A DNA stretch of 22,834 bases from Bigelowiella natans CCMP2755 (lineage: Eukaryota > Cercozoa > Chlorarachniophyceae). Within the stretch, counting starts at the first letter, position 1; every line of letters starts with the position of its first letter. Below the pieces are notes generated by a model. It was not told the origin of the DNA. It worked only from the letters and a program-made list of their open reading frames with translations, and did no database searches. Below are positions 20,907 through 22,834 of this stretch, one piece after another. The DNA lies in contig ADNK01000720.1 of assembly GCA_000320545.1 (NCBI GenBank), positions 1 to 22,834 on the forward strand. The letters run 5' to 3'. A program made the position numbers and the translations under genes.

Positions 20907-21064
20907 TCGACAGTTCATCGCAACCGCAATTGCACCTTGAGGTGCCAGCGTGTAGCCATTATAAATCTTCGAACCTTCCAACGTTCCCCATCCATAGCCA
21001 GCTCCGCCACCGTAGAGGAAGCTTCCTCCATATATCCAAAAGAATACGGGAAGAGGCTCCGCGC
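20907..21064 (-). pseudogene. isolated fragment of a type-B carboxylesterase/cholinesterase-family gene
   Basis: The minus strand encodes PLPVFFWIYGGSFLYGGGAG, then a Gly/Tyr-rich loop, then APQGAIAVAMNCR. This matches the oxyanion-hole region of type-B esterases (LPVxxWIHGGxF ... VVVxxNYRxG). The frame stays open upstream to about 21120 (RLVPERIDPAITG, also family-like). A candidate GTTGGC donor follows at 20906, and a CATCACAG acceptor precedes at 21065. The nucleophile-elbow region (GESAG) and everything beyond it are not found on the minus strand; the TA-free block begins about 50 bp further on. There is also too little room upstream, before the SRP54-like gene, for the roughly 100 residues that should precede. 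I therefore call it a gene fragment. A gene with very large introns remains possible. Confidence 0.6.
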
Positions 21065-21363
21065 CTGTGATGGCTGGGTCAATTCTTTCAGGAACTAAAC
21101 GCTTCCGAAGCCACCAGCGCTTTTTGACGGTTTTTTTTTTTTGAGCTGCTTCTTCAGGCTCTGTGAGGAGTATGATGGTGACAGCAGAAGATGCACATTG
21201 CCGTCCAGCAGTGAGTTCATGGATTGTCACATGATGACGGTGATGACGACGATGGCGACGATGGCGACGATCATGATGGTGTTTGTGCGAATGCATGAGT
21301 CACTCTTGCACCTCTCCAATGTGCACGTGTGCAAATGATGAACACATGGCACTACACATCAAA

Positions 21364-21398
<35 letters not shown>
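21065..21398. other. spacer between the esterase fragment and the SRP54-like gene
   Basis: Contains an 11-T run on the plus strand at about 21131-21141, a degenerate GATGGC/GATGAC trinucleotide tract at about 21230-21280, and a CA microsatellite at about 21366-21396. If the last SRP54-like exon is not spliced, its frame runs through the CA repeat as a Val-Cys tail to a TAG near 21350. No other gene is seen. Confidence 0.45.
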
Positions 21399-21480
21399 CG
21401 GTTTCTTCGGCTTTGTGGGAAATTTTCCCTGAGCCATCTCCATTGCCTTATTGAGTATTGTGGCATCAGATTGAAGCATA

Positions 21481-21518
<38 letters not shown>

Positions 21519-22217
21519 ACTTTAATTTGCATGGAATCTCTCGCATGATTTCTCCTCCCGTAAGGTTTGGAAGCTCCTCCTCCTCCTCCCCTCTTCCCCC
21601 CCCTCCTCCTTGTAATTCAAAGCGGGTTCATGCGGAGAAAAGCGTCAAAACTCATCACACATACCTGTTTTTTTACGTCCCTTTGTACAGCGGCCATATC
21701 CTCTCCGTTCGCAACTCTGGAGGCATGTTTGGAGAACACATGCAACAACCGCATTAGCAACTCAAAACGTCGCCAAAGTACGTTGTACAGATATGTATGT
21801 ATATACATATATTATTTCTATATGATATTTTCTTAGGTAGCGCATAAATAGGTATCATTAGCATCTCCCTAAAAGAATATAAATCGTTGATTCGACCGTG
21901 TCATGACTTGGCGCATCATGTAAAACTCCCCAATGAAGCTCTGCACCTCCTGAAAGGAATTGCAAGTAGGGAAGGCACTTCAAATGACGCTGATCGCAAA
22001 AGTCTCAGGCGTTGGCGGAGCAATCCCGACGGGTAAAAATGACGAAAAAGCTATGTGAATCATGACCCCTCGCATGAGGTAACATCCCACACAACGGTAG
22101 TAGAGAAAACGATGTCTACGCACCGATGGTACCGTACTTGGATTGTCTTTCCTGATTCCTCTGCGATGCGCTTGATACGGGTGTTGGCTGTGTGTCGAAT
22201 GAGGCCACGCACGCAAG

Positions 22218-22257
<40 letters not shown>

Positions 22258-22746
22258 CACACATGTAATACACATATGTAGATTATGTTGTATCTAGAAA
22301 GATAGAGTGCAATAGTCAGCAATCTATTATCTGAGACGCTCGTGGACCTATTCCAACGATTTGCGAGGATTGCGACGAATGTTTGTAGTGATGCTGTTGG
22401 TATGTGCACTCTTACCCCCTTTTGCTCCTGGAGTCAGAAGGTCGGGATTCCCTCTTTTCGATGTCGTATTTGTGGAGGGGGGGGGGGGGTTTGGTCATTC
22501 AGGAGGAGAGTAGAACGGAAAACAACACGATACATCATCATCAATATTATCATCATCATCATCATCATCATTATTATTATTATCTCCCTAGAATAGTATT
22601 TTATTTAACTTAAAAAATTCAGACTACAAACAAATTGGTCTTGTGACTGGAACGTAGCAGCAGCAGCAGCAGCAATTGGCTCAATACCTCTCCTCCGGTG
22701 TCATCGGGACGACCATTTCTTCATAATTCTTCAGCCGCGCATTCGC
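21399..22746 (-). CDS. SRP54/Ffh-type signal recognition particle protein, M-domain exons; 5' part off the right edge
   Basis: Six short minus-strand exons join in phase: 22688-22746, 22416-22453, 22138-22187, 21897-21949, 21665-21716 and 21399-21446. The product reads RLKNYEEMVVPMTPEER + GNPDLLTPGAKG + ANTRIKRIAEESGKTIQ + EVQSFIGEFYMMRQVMTR, followed by a Lys-rich tail. This follows the SRP54 M-domain pattern (sMTxEERxxPxLL, SRxxRIAxGSGxxVxEV, FxxMRxxM). The FxxMRxxM form is closer to bacterial and chloroplast/organellar SRP54 than to the cytosolic protein. The M domain binds SRP RNA and hydrophobic signal sequences; the N and G domains should lie beyond 22834. The usual GSG is ESG here. The last two exons encode a less conserved tail, and the true stop is uncertain. 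Confidence 0.75.
21480..21519. repeat. (ACT)n(GCT)n microsatellite
   Basis: Tandem ACT then GCT triplets in the SRP54-like gene intron between exons 21665-21716 and 21399-21446. Confidence 0.85.
22221..22252. repeat. (TA)n microsatellite
   Basis: A TA run in the SRP54-like gene intron between exons 22416-22453 and 22138-22187. Confidence 0.9.
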
Positions 22747-22834
22747 CTTATTGAAGCAAGTGGATACATCATCATCATCATTGTCATCATCATCATAGCA
22801 AGCAGCAGAGAGAGGAAGAGAGAGGAAGAGAGAG
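22478..22834. repeat. poly-G, (ATC/ATT)n, (AGC)n and GAGAGGAA repeats near the right edge
   Basis: A 13-G run at about 22478-22490, ATC/ATT triplets at about 22534-22582, AGC triplets at about 22656-22672, ATC triplets at about 22768-22797 and a GAGAGGAA tract to the end. The last is a long pyrimidine tract on the minus strand upstream of exon 22688-22746. Confidence 0.85.

Noticed and set aside
1-22834. CRISPR array, operon, riboswitch or tRNA gene
   Set aside because: The repeats are simple microsatellites without spacer structure, the genes contain introns, and I saw no tRNA-like fold or bacterial signals.

Overview
The window is nuclear-type eukaryotic DNA. It has short spliceosomal introns with GT..AG borders, exons as small as 31 bp, very abundant microsatellites (TA, CA, CT, GA, poly-G, ATC, CAG) and widely spaced genes with no operon structure. 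The gene content (a Rubisco-methyltransferase-like SET protein joined to a DUF1415 domain, and an organelle/bacterial-type SRP54 M domain) fits a photosynthetic protist, possibly a stramenopile-type alga. That placement is an inference of low confidence. No gene was named by database search; calls rest on reading motifs and on splice-phase bookkeeping.

Layout. (1) 172-4799, minus strand: an NHL-repeat beta-propeller gene split into about 17 small exons, running off the left edge. (2) 4800-5423: the divergent intergenic region. (3) 5424-9348, plus strand: a four-exon gene that sums exactly to 1043 codons plus a stop and encodes a targeting-like N-terminus, a DUF1415 domain, and an RLSMT/SETD3-type SET domain with its C-terminal substrate-binding region. 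(4) 9349-10525: no gene. (5) 10526-11875, minus strand: an intact 449-residue ORF that combines a trypsin-like serine protease domain with a Ty3/gypsy-like retropepsin, with no reverse transcriptase nearby. (6) 12247-20850: an 8.6 kb block with almost no TA dinucleotides. I counted seven by eye, with one run of 3,402 bp containing none. It carries many long overlapping ORFs on both strands that I regard as artefacts of lost TAA/TAG codons, a degenerate pyrimidine-rich tandem repeat, and a dense CACGTG cluster. (7) 20907-21064, minus strand: an isolated exon-like fragment of a type-B carboxylesterase, cut off at the edge of the TA-free block. (8) 21399-22746, minus strand: six short exons encoding the M-domain end of an SRP54/Ffh-type protein, whose GTPase part lies off the right edge.

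The genes do not form a pathway. The features most worth a second look are the TA-free block, the two-protease ORF beside it, the DUF1415-SET fusion, and the micro-exon architecture of the two minus-strand genes, which a simple ORF scan would miss.
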